A stretch of 64,000 nt of DNA from contig NC_092677.1 of the NCBI RefSeq assembly GCF_964355755.1, positions 9,878,601-9,942,600 on the forward strand, given 5' to 3'. This document shows, piece by piece, positions 61,159 through 64,000 of this stretch (the stretch's first letter is position 1; each line of letters opens with the position of its first letter). Source of the stretch: Antedon mediterranea (lineage: Eukaryota; Echinodermata; Crinoidea; Comatulida; Antedonidae). A program made the translations under genes and the position numbers. A model generated the notes under the pieces. That model was given only the letters and a program-made list of their open reading frames with translations, did not search any database and was not told the DNA's origin.

Positions 61159-61325
61159 AGGACAGTTTACACACAAGCGGAAACAATAAGCGGAAAACTG
61201 TGTAGCTTGTCCCCCTGAATGGGAACCGGTCATCTGTTCTGCGTTGAATGTAAATGGTCATAAGGAATAACATAGATTCTATATTTCTATATATACTGTT
61301 ACCGGTCGTCTGTGTAAATTGACCT
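61159..61325. mobile_element. 167-bp foldback MITE B (TA-flanked)
   Basis: The left end AGGACAGTTTACACACAAGC pairs with the right end GTCTGTGTAAATTGACCT. The inner parts GCGGAAACA and TGTTACCGG also mirror. TA is present at 61157-61158 and 61326-61327; the right TA is shared with MITE C. Confidence 0.75.
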
Positions 61326-61327
61326 TA

Positions 61328-61691
61328 AAGCCGATTTTCCACTAGTCAAAATTTGTTCGTGCGAATCGAAAGCATCATGCCATGCGCATTCAAGTTTCTG
61401 TCTGTCATACTCCCTTCTTCGACGAATTCTAGTTCCTAGATTTTTCGCCTTAGCGAAATTTACTAGTTCGAATTGTTTCTACTTTTTGCGAAGCGAAATA
61501 TTGCACAACCAATCAGAGCTCAGGAAATGAGCTATGACGCTTTCATGAGCACTCATGCAAATCAAAATGTCCTGCAACCACGCAAGGAACATAAACATCG
61601 CAGCTATTAGCTCATGTAGTGGAAAGAGAGTAGCTGATTTTTTCTGTTTGAAACGTTGGATTCGCACGAACGCATAGTGGAAAATCGGCTT
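61328..61691. mobile_element. 364-bp foldback MITE C (TA-flanked)
   Basis: The left end AAGCCGATTTTCCACTA is the exact complement of the right end TAGTGGAAAATCGGCTT. The inverted repeat extends through TTCGTGCGAATC against GATTCGCACGAA. TA at 61326-61327 and 61692-61693 suggests a Tc1/mariner-type insertion. No coding capacity. Confidence 0.85.
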
Positions 61692-61693
61692 TA

Positions 61694-62163
61694 GGAGGAG
61701 GTAGTAATACAGGATAATAATAAATTCAATATAGTCATGGTATTGAACTATAAGGCAATTGCAGTTTTCAATTATTGCAGGGGTGAAAATTATTTATTCA
61801 TTATAACTTTAAAGCAAAAAGTAATCCATAGACTAAACACACATACCACATGATGTATGCAAATATAATGTACTAATAAAAAGTACAATTGAAATTTAAT
61901 ATTGCATGATGTAGATGAAATCAATGCCATATTTATTTCATATTTAACAGGGCCCTTCAATTGTTTGTTACAAAAACTTTAAGATAATTTGCTGGTAGTT
62001 ATGCATAATTTATCAGTGAAGTTACTACCATATTTCACATAAATATTTATAGAAATAACACACATAATCGAACAAAAGCTTAAAATTCTGAATAAAAATT
62101 ATTATTAAAGTAATTTCTGTATTTTTTATTGTAAAGGAAAAATGTATAAAAGATGGTTGCCAT
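61694..62163. other. non-coding, no features seen
   Basis: AT-rich sequence between MITE C and the hAT MITE; nothing supported. Confidence 0.5.
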
Positions 62164-62171
62164 TACAAAGG

Positions 62172-62327
62172 CAGTGGCGTATTGCAGAAGACCCGATAAT
62201 CCTGGTTTAGGGACCCTCCAGGTATAATAAAAGCATTTTCAGCTTGTTTTTACAAATTTGTTTTCTTGTTCTAGGCTCAGGGGCCCCTGGGTTTAGAGAG
62301 TGAGTACTCATAACCGTTATGCCACTG
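62172..62327. mobile_element. 156-bp hAT MITE
   Basis: The left end CAGTGGCGTA faces the right end TATGCCACTG. The 8-bp flanks are TACAAAGG (62164-62171) and TACAGAGG (62328-62335), a target duplication with one later change. A degraded relative lies in CBFA2T intron 7. Confidence 0.85.
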
Positions 62328-62335
62328 TACAGAGG

Positions 62336-63720
62336 ATGAGTGGTTTGAAGATTTAATTCTATACATCTGCTATTAAAATATAATTTCTAGTAAACACACT
62401 TTTTAAATAAATCATAAAAAATAGAAATGTTGATTATTTTAATTGTTTCTTTTACCTATCTGGATATTGAAGTGTTTCTTAAATATAACAGACTAAAAAT
62501 TTTGGCAAATTGAAGCCTAGTGCAGGTAAAATTAGCAATTTAAATGATGTGTATCTTTTTCTTGTATGTTAACAGTGAAAACTCATGAGGTAGATTTTTC
62601 TAAGCACACATGACACATGATGTCACAGCAACTTATGTCGATGGCTGTACAGCAAGTGTGCGCGTTTTAGGGCCCATAACATATGGGCCCTAAAACATTT
62701 CTCCTTGTTCAGTTCAAACGAAAGTGTTCCATGAATAAGGGCTGGCCACAGCGGCTGATGAGAAAATTCAATGATGGAAACATTCCATTTAATTTAAACT
62801 GTATTTTATTTTATTGTTTATTTATTATTATAATATATTTTATTTATTTTATCTATAAGTTGTATTTTAACTTCACTGTATAGTATTATAACTTTAAAAA
62901 ATGCCTACAATTTAAAAACCATGTAATGATAAATAAATAAAAATATATTTCTCCTCATTTGATTAACAGTTCTCACTGTGTATCATCATTGTAGACATCC
63001 TTGAAAAGTCTGGTTTTGGTAGAAGTTAGACTGATAATTTCTTATATCTACTAAAATACTACTAATATTTTACCAGATTTATGGATACCTAATGAAAAAA
63101 AATGAGATTGTGATAAATCAGAAAGATGTCGCTCAAAAGGTTTTGCATTAATCTTTTCTAGTCACTTGTTTCATGTTTGTTCCACACTGTGTGTGCTATA
63201 CCATTATCATCAGTACGTTTATACTTGTAATATTTCAGTTATTTGAATCAAGGCAATCTCACAACAGGACATTGAGCTCGTCTTACCAAGATAGGAACTT
63301 GTAACAGTCCTTTGATCTTATGTCTGGCTGCGACAAATATCAACAGTACTGTACTATGTACATATTCTCAGTGGTGTGCAGTGTCTGTTAAGGGGCGTGG
63401 AATTGATTGTGTCGCAGGCATAGATAAACCCTTTGATCTCTGGGGCACAGAATCTTGTTAGATTGCCTTGTAGTGGAGAGATTTTTATAAACAATAAAAG
63501 TTGGATAAAACATTTAAATTTAATTTACTATTTTTACTTGGTTTGTAAATTTAAATATATTCTTTATGTGCTTAAAAAAGTCACAATCATGTGAAAAGAA
63601 ATGAAAGGGGAAAAAAAGAATGAGAAATTATATAAAAATGAGAGGATATAGAATTTGAGCAGGTAATACTGAGATTTATGTACAGTCATTGGAAGTTGGT
63701 GCCAGAGCTTCGGAGCAGCA
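62336..63720. other. non-coding stretch
   Basis: No exon or named repeat is supported. GGGCCC-containing short inverted sequence at about 62670-62692 (GGGCCCATAA / ATATGGGCCC) is a small palindrome. Confidence 0.45.
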
Positions 63721-63733
63721 ACATGGAAGGATT

Positions 63734-63815
63734 ACTATTACTTTATATTTAAGTGATTTGTGTTATGGTTGTATTTTTTGAAATGAATAAAAAAAAAAAA
63801 AAAAAAAAAAAAAAA
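63734..63815 (+). mobile_element. tiny retroposed 3' end with poly(A) and 13-bp target duplications
   Basis: ACATGGAAGGATT occurs exactly at 63721-63733 and 63816-63828. Between the copies lie about 54 bases ending AAATGAATAAA, a polyadenylation signal, and then a pure A run of about 27. This is the footprint of target-primed reverse transcription of a polyadenylated transcript cut very short at its 5' side. The source transcript is unknown. Confidence 0.9.
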
Positions 63816-64000
63816 ACATGGAAGGATTGTCACATTTTCACACAACTCAATAAGCTTGATGATTGTAATCATGCAATCTCGATGGAAAATAGAATGATTG
63901 TTTACATTTTTAAACTTTAAAAACAGAATATGACACAATAACAACAATATGGAATAGTCAAAAAGTCACGTTGTTAGGAAGAGGCGACATGAAACAACTT

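Overview
This is AT-rich animal nuclear DNA. It has spliced genes with GT-AG introns, long introns, dense miniature transposons, tRNA-derived SINEs, decayed LINEs and tandem satellites. The main gene is a single ETO/MTG (CBFA2T) co-repressor whose domains match the vertebrate RUNX1T1/CBFA2T2/CBFA2T3 proteins closely. The repeat families (hAT and Harbinger MITEs, SINEs with ATT tails, hairpin-ended repeats) suggest a marine invertebrate, perhaps a non-vertebrate deuterostome such as an echinoderm or hemichordate. That placement is inference; the sequence alone does not fix the species.

Layout. 1-7811: non-coding, with a 773-bp PIF/Harbinger-like element (585-1357) carrying a small SANT/MADF-like ORF. 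7812-8061: a possible distal 5' coding exon. 8062-37808: about 30 kb of non-coding DNA holding an 18-bp minisatellite (12.75-13.2 kb), a 1.3-kb hAT element with a perfect 8-bp target duplication (14103-15406), a LINE remnant (16.26-16.68 kb), an 85-bp foldback MITE (17311-17395), further repeats, and a 2.57-kb DNA transposon with inverted repeats of about 0.5 kb (32176-34742) interrupted by a tRNA-derived SINE. 37809-49587: the CBFA2T gene on the + strand in ten exons. All splice phases agree, giving a 557-residue protein with NHR1/TAFH, NHR2, NHR3 and a MYND zinc finger.

49588-51230 is 3' UTR and flank. 51231-57425 is a 6.2-kb composite satellite: blocks of a near-palindromic 20-bp unit alternate with 14 copies of a roughly 190-bp spacer that usually contains a perfect 32-bp palindrome. 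The satellite has been invaded by a hAT element and an LTR-retrotransposon-like fragment. It lies between two convergent genes: CBFA2T (+) and, at 58158-59031 on the - strand, the last two exons of an FG-GAP-repeat single-pass membrane protein whose 5' part was not found. 59.8-63.8 kb holds a cluster of TA-flanked foldback MITEs, a tRNA-derived SINE, a small hAT MITE, and a tiny retroposed 3' end with a poly(A) tail and 13-bp target duplications.

Most interesting points: up to three candidate alternative 5' exons for the ETO gene, all ending in the same splice phase; the palindromic composite satellite between convergent genes; and several transposons whose termini and target duplications can be read directly. 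No prokaryotic or CRISPR-like system is present.
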